From the NCBI GenBank assembly GCA_026122225.1, contig JANEZZ010001412.1:930001-994000 (forward strand): a stretch of 64,000 nt of DNA, read 5' to 3'. The notes below the pieces were generated by a model that saw nothing but the letters and a program-made list of their open reading frames with translations, was not told the DNA's origin and searched no databases. Below are positions 35,395-45,707 of this stretch, in pieces (the stretch's first letter is position 1; each line of letters opens with the position of its first letter). This stretch comes from Heloderma charlesbogerti (Eukaryota > Chordata > Lepidosauria > Squamata > Helodermatidae). The position numbers and the translations under genes were made by a program.

Positions 35395-35571
35395 ACCCAC
35401 TGTATTGATTTATCTCTGCTGTGATGCATTTTATATGGTAATTGTACTTTTATTGTTTGCATTGAATTTTTAACCATTTAAAAAATGGTTACTGGACCCA
35501 AAGAACCCCAGTGATGAGATGGCATAGAAATACCAATGATATTAAACAAACAAACAAACAAACAATATACT
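35395..35571 (+). mobile_element. L2/CR1-type LINE 3' tail with (AAAC)n
   Basis: A TTTTA-rich 3' untranslated stretch, then 'gagatggcatagaaatacc' and an AAAC tract at about 35548-35571. It matches the style of the tails at 12000 and 58540. No coding portion. Confidence 0.5.
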
Positions 35572-35689
35572 GGAGTCTAAAGCTTTAATAGAGTTAAATG
35601 CCATCTATGGTCCAGCAACAGTCTAGCATCTCCACACAAGATTTTTTTATTTTGGCTGGATCATACCAAAGTTTTCCAGTACTTATATA

Positions 35690-35810
35690 CCAGTGGGACC
35701 TGCAACAAAATGTGTGTCCCCACAACAGTCTGCTCACTAAGCATGCTCAGTCCTGTGGAGTTGGGGGTGGGGGGTCCCCTCCTTAAGGGTTTTTTCCCCT
35801 AAAGACAGTA
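35690..35810. repeat. unclassified repeat, family C, partial
   Basis: 'gtgggacctgcaacaaaatg', 'actaagcatgctcag' and 'ccttaagggtttttt' match 17395-17700 and 37256-37520. The central part is deleted. Confidence 0.5.
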
Positions 35811-36728
35811 ATTGATTACTTTCTTTGCTTCTTGTAATCAAGACCCCAAGTAATCAATTAAAAAAAGCATATGAGGAACATAATCCTTCACAACATAACC
35901 TGCAGGGGAAACTAATCAATCATTGAACACCTCAGAAAAGGAAAATATTGTGTGGACTTTCTGAGAGAGGGAATTCCGGAGCCTAGGGCTCACCACTGAG
36001 AAGGTCCTGTCCTGCGAACCTGCCAAGCTCACCTCAGACAGTGGTGGAACATGGAGTACAACGTCCTTGGAAGTGTTGACCAGTGGTCAGAATCATACTG
36101 CAGTCAACCTTCATTTCTGAAAGAGTCTTCAGCTCTAAGAAATAGCCCTTCTTTCCTCCCTTTTCACAAAAATAGCATCATCAACATTCCATCAAAGCTA
36201 AAATGTATCTAAATTAACATAATGAGATATAAATACTGAAGTCTATTGAACATGTCTCCACAGAGTTCTTATTTTAATGCACTTTCTTTCCTCCTCCCCC
36301 CCAGCAGATTTTAATTTCCCTCCAGCCTAAGTGAAGAAAATAGTTTTGACAGATACTAGCAGTTAGGCAAATACAGAACGGTGTGTTACAGTCATATGCA
36401 TTTTGTCAGTTTCTTTGGACGTAATTGTGTTAATCTGCCAAGGGTATTTTTCCCACACTGATTTGTCACTGGTGGAATCAGCCGACCCTGGCTATCTATG
36501 AGCAATCAGAAACCCTGCTGATGTCTGTGGAGTTTTTCCACTTTTACAAAGATCAAGCTTTTTTTCCTTCACTAGCAACATCTATATCAACCTTTCAATT
36601 CTGATAATATTTTATTTTGTCCATATGCCAAGATAAAGATTTCAGAGCAGCTCAAATACATTAACCTTCATTTAGCAAAAGGAAAAGACAGGCAGTAGAA
36701 TGGAGCTATGAAATGCCTTTGAAATTAA

Positions 36729-36996
36729 TAGGGATGTTGGAGAAATCCTCCATGGACCCCAATGAGGCAGGACTCTATTGAATCTGGTCCCCCGAAGTCC
36801 GTGGAGGATCAGCTCTCCTACCTTGTCTTCCAGCGCGAAGTCCTCACCAGCGGATCCTCCCTGCTGCCAGCTCCAAAGACCCAGCGATACGGCCACCATG
36901 GCCGTATAGTCAGACTGCGTCTGTTACATCATTTGCATCCCTGCTCTTTAACATGATAGGCTACATAAATCTTTAACGTGATAGGCTATGCCTATC
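36729..36996 (-). mobile_element. palindromic hAT-like element, truncated copy
   Basis: It begins TAGGGATGTTGGAGAA and follows the inverted right end of the family ('ccatgga', 'ggtcccccgaagtccgtgg', then TCCTACCTT). It continues through one ATAGGCTACATAAAT arm and stops without a second terminus. It is a half element in the same orientation as copy 2, either deleted or decayed. Confidence 0.65.
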
Positions 36997-37255
36997 AACC
37001 TTTTGCGGATGAAGACCGGCCGTTTTCTCCTTAAAATACCTTAACAAGTATGGTCCGAGTCCACTTGGACGTTCTCCTGCACAACCCTGTTGAAAGGAAG
37101 GGGAGCTCAGTTCTTGTCCAAGACACTGAAATTTGTACTGAGAACCTCAGAATATGAGGCTTGAGCTCACATAGGTTGGCTGTGTTTAGATCCCAAAGCC
37201 CTCAGGCGTGTATAGTAGAAGTGTGCATTCATTTTGGAATTAATTAAAAAAACAA

Positions 37256-37520
37256 CTGGGACTGCAACAAAAAGTTGCAGTGCGGAGCACTCTCCATTCA
37301 GGAATACAGCCACTCCATCCATTCCCCCTCCCAGTTTTCTCCACCTCCAGATGTCCATCAGCATTCCATAGCTACTGAGCATTCTCAGTCCACACTGGAC
37401 TGTGGGGGGGGGGCGGTGTCCCACTCCTTAAGTTTTTCCCCCTATGGATTTTTTTGTACTTCTGCAAACTTTAGGGTTCCCTTAAGCCACTTGATACCTC
37501 CCTCTCTGCATGGGTGGTGC
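37256..37520. repeat. unclassified repeat, family C
   Basis: Closest match to 17395-17700 in the same orientation, starting 'aactgggactgcaac' with CAACAAAAAGTTG and ending 'gatacctccctctctgcatg'. No class assigned. Confidence 0.55.
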
Positions 37521-37848
37521 CATACTGGCTACGTAACAGCACAGCTGGAATGTTAGAAAGAGAAGCAATTACTGGACCAAATTGGCTTATTTACAGTCAG
37601 GGCCAGAAATATTGGAACAAGGATAAATGTTTTGGCATTTGGCCTCTGTACACCACCACATTGAAGTTGAAAGGAAACACACCCAGATGAGAGCGAAGTC
37701 AGGACTTTCAGCTGTAATTCAAGGGGTTGGACAAAAGTGGGACACTAACTATTCAGGAAGGACAGCCAGTGGCATACACACACCCCCATCGTTGGTGGCT
37801 CATAAGTAATGGAACGAACCAACATCGTTTCAAACTTAAGGATCGCCT

Positions 37849-39868
37849 TTAAAACCTGGATGAAGATCCTTTGCAGTCAATAACTGCCTGAAGTCTGGAA
37901 CCCATGGACATGACCAAATGCTGAGTCCCCTCCCTTGAGATGCTTTGCCAGGCCTTTACTGCAGCTGCCTTCAGCTGCTGCTTGTTTGTGGGTCTTTCTG
38001 CCTTCAGTCTTAGGAATGTACGAAAGTGACTTACCTTTCGCGGATTATGTTGATGGTGGGGGGGGAGGTGTTCCGTCCCTCCCCCTGGAATACTGGCCGA
38101 GGGGGGAGGCGCTCCGTTCCTCCCCCCGGAATCCTCGAACGGCCGGCTGTGCTCCACGGCAGCTCCGCGGAGCAGCCGGCCAGGCCAGAGCTGCCCGCAG
38201 CCGGATTTCTGACCGCGGAGGGCTCTGGGTAAAACAAAAAAACCAACCGCATATGCAAATGGCGGCGGCTATGGCTGCCGCCATTTGCGTTCCTTCTTTT
38301 TGGCCATCTTAATCTACATAAATATTTACGTAGACTATGATGGCGAAAATCAAGGGGAACGCAAATAGCATAGCGGGCGCTATTTGCATCCCTTTTTCAT
38401 TCACCGTTTTAGCTTACGTAAATCTTTACGTAGGCTAAAATGGCGAATCAAAAGGGGATGCAAATAGCGCCCACTACGCTATTTGCGTTCCCCTTGATTT
38501 TCGCCATCATAGTCTACGTAAATATTTACGTAGATTAAGATGGTAAAAAGAAGGAACGCAAATGGCGGCGCCTGTAGCCGCCACCATTTGCGTATGCTTT
38601 TTTTTTTTTAAACCCACCCCCAACCATGATAGGCTACGTAAATATTTATGTAGCCTATCACGTCTTTTTTGTCTTTTTTTTTAAAACCTAGCCATGATAG
38701 GCTACGTAAATCATGTCTTCCCCCCGCCCCAAGCCTGGAAATGGCAGCGGCGGCAGCCGGTCGGAAGACTGCCCGCTGCCGCCGCCGCAGCCACCACCGC
38801 AGCCGCCGCCGGAGCCACCGCCGGAGCTGCCGCCACCTGGAAGATCCGCCCCAGGTAAGTCTCATCCCGGGGGGGATCCGTGGGGGGGCGGGGGGGCAGG
38901 CCGTTCCACCACAGATTTCAGGGGGCCGAATGCACTGGCATTCAGCCTCACCGAGATCCGTGGCGGAATTCTCTGACATCCCTATTCAGTCTTGTCTTCA
39001 GTAAGTGAAAAGCATGCTCTATTGGGTTGAGATCAGGTGACTGACTTGGCCATTGAAGAACATCTGACTTCTTTGCCTTCAGAAACTCTTGGGTAGCTTT
39101 TGCTATATGTTTTGGGTCATTATCCATCTGCAATATAAAGTGGCGTCCTATCAGTTTGGCAGCATTCGGTTGAATCTGAGCAGAACGTATAGCCCTATAC
39201 ACTTCAGAATTCATCCTGCTGCTTTTGTCTGCAGTCAGGTCATCAATAAACACCAGTGACCCGGTTCCATTGGCAGCCATACATGCCCATGCCACAACAC
39301 TGCCTCCACCATGTTTGACAGATGATGTGGTATGCTTTGCATCATGAGCTGTTCCTTTCCTTCTCCGTACTTTTCTCTTCCCATCATTCTGGTACAAGTT
39401 AATCTTGGTTTCAGCAGTCCAAAGAATCTTATTCTAGAACTGGGCAGGCTTTTTTAGGTGTTTGCTGGCAAAGGCTAATCTGGCCTTTCTGTTCTTGAGC
39501 ATTACCAGTGGTTTGCACCTTGTTGTGAAGCCTCTGTATTTACATTCATAAAGCCGTCTCTTGACTGTAGATGTTGACAATGACATGCCTACTTCCGCAA
39601 GAGCGTTCTTGACCTGGCTAGATGTTGTGAAAGGGTTCCTCTTCACCCTGAGCAGAATTCTGCAGTCATCCACTGTAGTTGTCTTCTGTGGTCGTCCAGG
39701 CCTTTTGCTGTTGCTGAGCTTGCCAGTTAATTCCTTCTTTTCCAGGATGTTCCAAACTGTTGTATTGGCCACTCCCACTATTTTTGCTATCTCTCTGATG
39801 GGCTTATTTTGTTTCCTCAGCCTAATGATGGCCTCCTTCACTCACATGGACACCTCTTTGGGCCTCAT
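37849..39868 (-). pseudogene. Tc1-like transposase, broken
   Basis: The minus-strand frame starts ATG at 39868-39866. It has an N-terminal helix-turn-helix region (IREIAKIVGVANTTVWNIL, then GRPQKTT) and a DDE-type catalytic half with MDNDPKHIAKATQEFL and WPSQSPDLNPIEHAF. Damage seen: an in-frame TGA nine codons after the ATG, and a TAG at 39431-39433 where Tc1 proteins have the tryptophan of an FWNKILW-type motif. A 974-bp insertion at 38011-38984 separates the last 50 or so residues (AERPTNKQQLKAAAVKAW onward, 38002-37849). The frame is otherwise maintained at 39868, 39841 and 39397, so decay is moderate. Confidence 0.93.
38011..38984 (+). mobile_element. palindromic hAT-like element, copy 4, inside the Tc1 transposase
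   Basis: It starts TAGGAATGTACGAAAG and ends TCTGACATCCCTA between exact 8-bp duplications TTCAGTCT (38003-38010, 38985-38992). The section 38249-38596 is one large inverted repeat centred near 38423. Its arms themselves contain hairpins with cores such as TAAATATTTACGTAGA and GCAAATAGCGCCCACTACGC. CAGGTAAGT at 38852-38860 and, on the other strand, AAGGTAAGT at 38037-38029 point outward. The host transposase frame resumes on both sides. Confidence 0.96.
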
Positions 39869-40000
39869 GTTGGGAGCTCCAGTGAACAGCTACCAAATGC
39901 AAATGTCACACTCAGAACCACCTCCAGTTTTTTTATCTGCTTGATTGGTCATGGGGCACCCAGGAAACAGGCCACACCTGCCCATGCAGCTGCTTGTCAG

Positions 40001-41079
40001 TAGGGATGTACGAAAATCATTTACCTTTCGCAAATTATGCTGATGGGGGGGGAGGCGCTCTGTCCCTCTCCCCGGGGGGAGGCGCTCCGTTCCTCCCCCC
40101 CCCCGGAATCCTGGCCAGCCGGCTGTGCTCCGCAGCGATTCTGCGGAGCCGCTGGCCGGCTCCGCCAGCAGCCGGACATCCGGCCGCTGGCTAGCAGGGA
40201 CACAAATGGCGGCAGCCATAGCCACCGCCGTTTGCATCCCTGCAGTCAGCCGTGATAGGCTACATAAATGTTTAAGTAGCCTATCACGGCTGACTTAAAC
40301 AAAAAACAAAAAAACGCGTGTACGCAAGTGGCGGCAGCCATGGCCACCGCCATTTGAGTTCCTTATTTAGGCACGTCTTAGTCTACGTATACATTTACGT
40401 AGACTAAGGCAGCGAAAATAAGGGGAACGCAAATAACGTAGCGTCTACACTATTTGCGTTCCCCTTATTTTCGCCGTCTTAGTCTATGTAAATGTTTACA
40501 TAGACTAAGACGTGCCAAAATAAGGAACGCAAATGGCGGCGGACATGGCCACCACCATTTGCGTACGCGCGTTTTTTGTTTTTTGTTTAAGTCAGCCGTG
40601 ATATGCTACTTAAACATTTATGTAGCCTATCACGGCTGACTGCAGGGATGCAAACGGCGGTGGCTATGGCTGCCGCCATTTGCGTCCCTGCTAGCCAGCG
40701 GCCGGATGTACGTAAGATTTACGTAGCCTATCACGTTTTTTTTTTTTAAACCTAGCCCTGATAGGCTACGTAAATCTTTACGTAGCCTATCATGTTTTTG
40801 TTTTTGTTTTTTTAAACTGGAAATGGTGGCGGCCGGTCGGAAGACCGGCTGCCGCCGCTGCCGAACCGCCGCCGCTGCCGAACCGCCGCCGCTGCCAAAC
40901 TGCCGCCGCTGCCAAACCGCCGCCGCTGCCGAACCGCCGCCAGAGCTGCCGCCGCCAGGAAGATCTGTCCAAGGTAAGTCTTGTCCCGGGGGGGGGCGTT
41001 CTGCCACCGATTTTGGGGGGCCGAATGCGCTGGCATTCGGCCTCTCCGAGATCCGTGGCGGAAATTTCGTACATCCCTA
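40001..41079 (+). mobile_element. palindromic hAT-like element, copy 5, inside the Tc1 element
   Basis: It starts TAGGGATGTACGAAAA and ends TTCGTACATCCCTA with exact duplications CTTGTCAG (39993-40000, 41080-41087). The interval 40178-40707 is an inverted repeat of about 530 bp centred near 40442, with arms that each hold several smaller hairpins (for example 40247-40290 and 40592-40641). A GC-rich minisatellite lies at 40852-40945. It is the longest copy, in the same orientation as copy 4. Confidence 0.96.
40852..40945. repeat. GC-rich minisatellite, unit about 18 bp
   Basis: About five tandem copies of a unit like CCGCCGCTGCCGAACCG, with A/G variation, inside element copy 5. The Pro/Ala/Gly-rich frames read through it are artefacts of the repeat. 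Confidence 0.85.
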
Positions 41080-41244
41080 CTTGTCAGCCATTCATTCCAT
41101 CACTTATGAGCCACCAACGATGGGTGTGTGTGTATGCCACTGGCTATACTTCCTGAATGGTTAGTGCCCCACTTTTGTCAAGCCCCTTGAATTACAGCTG
41201 CAAGTCCTGACTTCGCTCTTATCTGGGTGTGCTTCCTTTCAACT

Positions 41245-44200
41245 TCAATGTGGTGGTGTACAGAGGCCAACTGCCAAAACAGTTATCCTTGTTCCAATAT
41301 TTCTGGCCCTGTTGTAGTCGTTCAGTCGTGTCCGACTCTTCGTGACCCCATGGACCATAGCACGCCAGGCCTTCCTGTCCTGCGCTCTCTCCCGGAGCGT
41401 GCTCAAGTTCATATTCATTGCATCCGTGATGCTATCTAGCCATCTCATCCACTGCCGTCCCCTTCTCCTTTTGCCTTCAGTCTTTCCCAGCATCAGGGTC
41501 TTTTCCAGGGAGTTTTCTCTTCGCATTAGGTGGCCAAAATATTGGAGCTTCAGCTTCATTATCTGTCCTTCCAATGAGCACACAGGGTTGATTTCCTTTA
41601 GGATGGACTGATTTGACCTCCTTGCAGTCCAGGGGACTCGTAAGAGTCTTCTCCAGCACCACAGTTCGAAAGCATCAATTCTTCGGCGCTCAGCCTTCCT
41701 TATAGTCCAGCTCTCACAGCCATACATTACTACTGGGAAAACCATAGCTTTGATTAGACGGACCTTTGTCGGCAAGGTGATGTCTCTGCTTTTTACTATG
41801 CTGTCTAGGTTGGCCATAGCTTTCCTCCCAAGGAGCAAGCGTCTTTTAATTTCATGGCTACAGTCACCGTCTGCGGTGATCTTGGAGCCCAAGAAAGTAA
41901 AATCTGTCACTGCTTCCATTTCTTCCCCTTCTATATGCCAGGAAGTGATGGGGCCAGATGCCATGATCTTCGTTTTTTTAATGTTGAGTTTCAAACCAGC
42001 TTTTGCACTCTCCTCTTTCACCCTCAACAAGAGGCTCTTGAGATCCTCTTCGCTTTCTGCCATTAGGGTGGTATCGTCTGCATATCGGAGGTTGTTGATA
42101 ATTCTCCCAGCAATCTTAATTCCGACCTCTGATTCATCCAACCCGGCATTTCTCATGATGTACTCTGCATATAAGTTAAATAAGCAGGGTGACAATATGC
42201 AGCCTTGTCGTACTCCTTTCCCAATTTTGAACCAATCGGTTGTTCCATGTCTGGTTCTTACTGTTGCTTCTTGACCCTCGTACAGGTTTCTCAGGAGACA
42301 GGTAAGGTGGTCTGGTACTCCCATCACTTTAAGAATTTGCCACAGTTTGTTGTGATCCACACCATCAAAGGCTTTAGCGTAGTCAATGAAGCAGAAATAT
42401 ACATTTTTCTGGAATACTCTTGCTTTCTCCATGATGCAGCGAATGTTGGCGATTTGATCTCTAGTTCCTCTGCCTCTTCTAAACCCAGCTTGTACTTCCG
42501 GTAGTTCTCGGTTCGTATACTGCTGAAGCCTAGCTTGTAGGATTTTGAGCATCACCTTGCTGGCATGTGAAATGAGCGCAATTGTGCGGTAGTTTGAACA
42601 CTCTTTGGCGTTGCCCTTCTTTGGAATTGGAATGTAAACTGACCTTTTCCAGTCTTGTGGCCACTGTTGAGTGTTCCAGATTTGTTGGCATATTGAATGC
42701 AGCACTTTAACAGCATCATCTTTTAGGATTTTAAATAGCTCGGCTGGAATACTGTCATCTCCGCTAGCTTTGTTGTTACTAATGCTTCCTAAGGCCCACT
42801 TGACTTCACTCTCGAGGATGTCCGGCTCAAGTTCAGTGACCGCACTATCATGGCTATCAGGGACAGTCAGATCTTTCCTGTATAGTTCTTCTGTGTATTC
42901 TTGCCACCTCTTCTTAATCTCATCTGCTTCTGTTAGGTCCCTGCCTTCTTTGTCCTTTATCATGCCCGTCTTGGCACAAAACGTTCCCTTGAGATCTCCA
43001 ATTTTCTTGAAGAGATCTCTAGTCTTTCCCATTCTGTTGTTTTCCTCGATTTCTTTGCATTGTTCATTTAAGAAGGCCTTCTTGTCTCTCCTTGCTATTC
43101 TCTGGAACTCTGCATTCAGTTGGGTATATCTTCCCCTTTCTCCCTTGCTTTTCGCTTCCCTTCTTTTGTGAGCTACTTGTAAAGCCTCATCAGACAGCCA
43201 CTTTGCTTTCTTGCATTTCTTTTTCTTTGGGATGGATTTCGTTGCTGCCTCCTGAACAATGTTACGGACCTCCGTCCATAGTTCCTCAGGCACTCTGTCT
43301 GTCAGATCTAATCCCTGAAATCTATTCCTCACCTCCACTGTATATTCATCAGGGATATGATTTAGGTCATACCTGAACGGTTTAGTGGTTTTCCCGACGT
43401 TCTTCAATTTAAGCCGAAATTTTGCGAGAAGCAGCTCATGATCTGAGCCACAGTCAGCTCCAGGTCTTGTTTTTACTGACTGTATGGAGCTACTCCATCT
43501 TTGGCTGCAAAGGACATAATCCATCTGATTTCGATATTGACCATCTGGTGACGTCCATGTGTAGAGTCGCCTCTTGTGCTGTTGGAAAAGAGTGTTTGCT
43601 GTGATCAGCATGTTCTCTTGGCAAAACTCTATTAGCTTTTGTCCTGCTTCATTTTGTACACCAAGGCCATGCCTGCCTGTTATCCCGGTGATTTCTTGAC
43701 TTCCTACTTTAGCATTCCAATCCCCTATGATGAAGAGGACATCTTTTTTTGGTGTTAGTTCTAGAAGGTGTTGTAGGTCTTCATAGAACCGATCAACCTC
43801 AGCTTCTTCGGCCTCAGTGGTTGGGGCATAGACTTGAATTACGGTGATGTTGAATGGTTTGCCTTGGATTCGTACTGAGATCATTCTATCATTTTAAAGA
43901 TTGTACCCCAGTACTGCTTTTCCCACCCTTTTGTTGACTATGAGTGCTACTCCATTTCTTCTAAGGGATTCTTGTCCACAATAGTAGATATGATGGTCAC
44001 CTGAATTAAATTCGCCCATGCTTGTCCATTTTAGTTCGCTGATTCCCAAGATGTCGATGTTCAATCTTGCCATCTCATGTTTGACCACCTCCAGCTTACC
44101 TTGATTCATTGATCTGACATTCCAGGTTCCTAAACAATATTGTTCTTTACAGCATCGGATTTTCTTTTCACCACCAGACACATCCACAGCTGAGTGTCCT

Positions 44201-44457
44201 TTCGGCTTTGGCCCAGCCGCTTCACTCTTTCTGGCGCTACTTGGAAATACCCTCTGCTCTTCCCCAGTAGCATATTGGACACCTTCCGACCTGAGGGGCT
44301 CATCTTCCGGCGTCATATCTTTTAGCCTTGTGATACGTTCCATGGGGTTTTCTTGGCAAGAATACTAGAGTGGGTTGCCATTTCCTTCTCCAGTGGACCA
44401 CATTTTGTCAGAACTCTCTGCCATGACCTGTCCGTCTTGGGTGGCCCTGCACGGCAT
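41245..44457 (-). pseudogene. BovB endonuclease/reverse transcriptase ORF with two stops
   Basis: The ATG is at 44457-44455 (MPCRATQDGQVM). An apurinic-type endonuclease follows with GTWNVRSM, ISELKW, VYAPT, GDWNAKVG and the catalytic SDH in SDHELL. The reverse transcriptase has FIDYAKAFDGVDH, GVRQGCILSPCLFN and the catalytic RYADDTTL, then GLKLNIKKTKIM. A C-terminal region with CESWTIRKAERRRIDAF and a basic EGKRRRGRQ completes it. In-frame stops are TAG at 44367-44365, where the 27-kb copy has CAG, and TAA at 43896-43894 ahead of NDRMISVRIQG. No frameshift is seen over about 1050 codons. After the usual SRTRLND end there is no stop, so the frame runs into the Tc1 flank and ends at 41245. Confidence 0.95.
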
Positions 44458-44522
44458 AGCTTATGGCTTCACTGAGTTACGCAAGCCCCTTCACCACAAC
44501 AAGGCAGTGATCCATGAAGGGG
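41312..44522 (-). mobile_element. BovB/RTE LINE, near full length
   Basis: A 3.2-kb RTE-clade non-LTR retrotransposon inserted in the right inverted repeat of the Tc1 element. It is flanked by an exact 13-bp duplication ATTTCTGGCCCTG (41299-41311 and 44523-44535). On the minus strand the 5' region with the ORF start is at the high-coordinate end and the 3' end is the conserved 'agtcggacacgactg' tail. There is almost no poly(A), as usual for RTE elements, which end in short simple repeats. RTE LINEs supply the reverse transcriptase used by SINEs sharing their tail, such as the one at 61236-61571. Confidence 0.97.
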
Positions 44523-44544
44523 ATTTCTGGCCCTGACTGTAGTT

Positions 44545-45050
44545 CAATTTTCATTCGTTCTGAAATGAATGCCCAGAATAACTCCTATTCATGCCATTTA
44601 GGGCAGGGGTAGAAGCTTACCCCTCTGCAGCATAAATAATGGGGCTTATTTCTGTGTCATTTCCAGGTGGCTGCAATTCTTTTGTTTTCAGAAGGCCCCA
44701 TTATGTGGCATTCGCCAGGGCAGGGAGAGTGAAGGGCACCAGTGAGGGCTGCCATTTTCTTGTGGTAGCTATCATTCTCCACCTCCACCATTCCCCAGAG
44801 CGATACAACATTTGCGGCATCTGGAAAAATAAAAGGGAAACCTGTTTGCCTGACTAACAACAGGTTAGAACACTACTGTAAATAGAAATGAATGACTTTT
44901 AAACAAATGGATAACAAAAGGAATGCACTTCATAGAAATAAATAAAACAAATGGGGGTCTTTATAACAAAAACAAATGGAGCAATGAGATGGTGGCAGGA
45001 TGAGTTGCACTCCCTAAAAATTGGCCCCTGTGACTGGCAGGTGGTATAAA
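44545..45050. other. anonymous sequence
   Basis: No gene or repeat recognised. Confidence 0.5.
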
Positions 45051-45059
45051 GTCTCCGAG

Positions 45060-45480
45060 GGGACAATCCTACTGGGATTCCCATCAGCATCCAAACTCAG
45101 AGGGTGATGGGGATCCTATGCAGAGTGGGAGGAGCACAGAGGTGATCTTCACCTCTGCGCTCCCTGCATTCTGCATTTTAGCTAGATGGGCTTTTTCACC
45201 CATCTAGCTGAGGTGTCTGGGAGGGGGAGGGAAGGAGGCTGGGGACAGCTCATATCCGCACTTCCCCAGTCCCCTCCGGCACACTCTCCTTTCTGTCTTC
45301 TCCGAGGTCACCTTTGCAACCTTGGGGAAGCAGCTGGTGCAGTTCTCTCCATGCCTGCTGTGAGGAGGGGGGGGGACTCGGATTCCTGGGTCCGAGGTCG
45401 GAGCTGTCTCTGACCTTGGATCCAGGAATCTGAAGTATCTTATGACCCCCAGACCCTGTCTCGGGGCCATAAGATTGTTC
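45060..45480. mobile_element. GC-rich MITE, GACAATCC type
   Basis: It runs from 'gaggggacaatcctactggg' to 'ggggccataagattgttctc', inverted ends of the family at 29068 and 48146. The interior has hairpins 'agctagatgggc'/'cccatctagct' and the 'ttcctgggtccgaggt' / 'accttggatccaggaa' pair. Flanking TTAA is not preserved. Confidence 0.5.
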
Positions 45481-45707
45481 TCTGATTTGCTCAAACTTGG
45501 TTACTAGGAGCCAAACGAGATATTACTTTGAATCTATATCTAGTGGCTATGTCTTTTTTTTTTTTTACTTTAGAGTAGGTGCAGGGGGGTCCTAGTGTGG
45601 TGGATAGGGGGCTTTTAAGATCTGGATTGGGCCCCTGCACCCACTCTAGAGGTAACATGGAAAAAGACATAGAAGCTGGACACAGATTTAAAGTAGTCTC
45701 TCTTTTA

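Larger units (their letters stand above)
37594..44539 (-). mobile_element. Tc1-like DNA transposon carrying three later insertions
   Basis: The ends are CAGTCAGGGCCAGAAATATTGG (37594) and its inverse, finishing CCCTGACTG at 44539, between TA dinucleotides (37592-37593, 44540-44541). TA is the target site of the Tc1/mariner superfamily. Inverted repeats of about 220 bp run 37594-37818 and 41092-41311, plus the last four bases at 44536-44539. Removing two palindromic elements and a BovB LINE with their duplications leaves 1653 bp, the usual size of a Tc1 element. A minus-strand transposase reading frame lies between the repeats. The element is now immobile. Confidence 0.95.

Noticed and set aside
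38713..38976. Proline- and alanine-rich frames in the palindromic elements (for example 38713-38976, 40823-41164, 31368-31598)
   Set aside because: They arise from CCG/GCC repeats and inverted repeats, occur on both strands at once, and lie wholly in non-autonomous elements.
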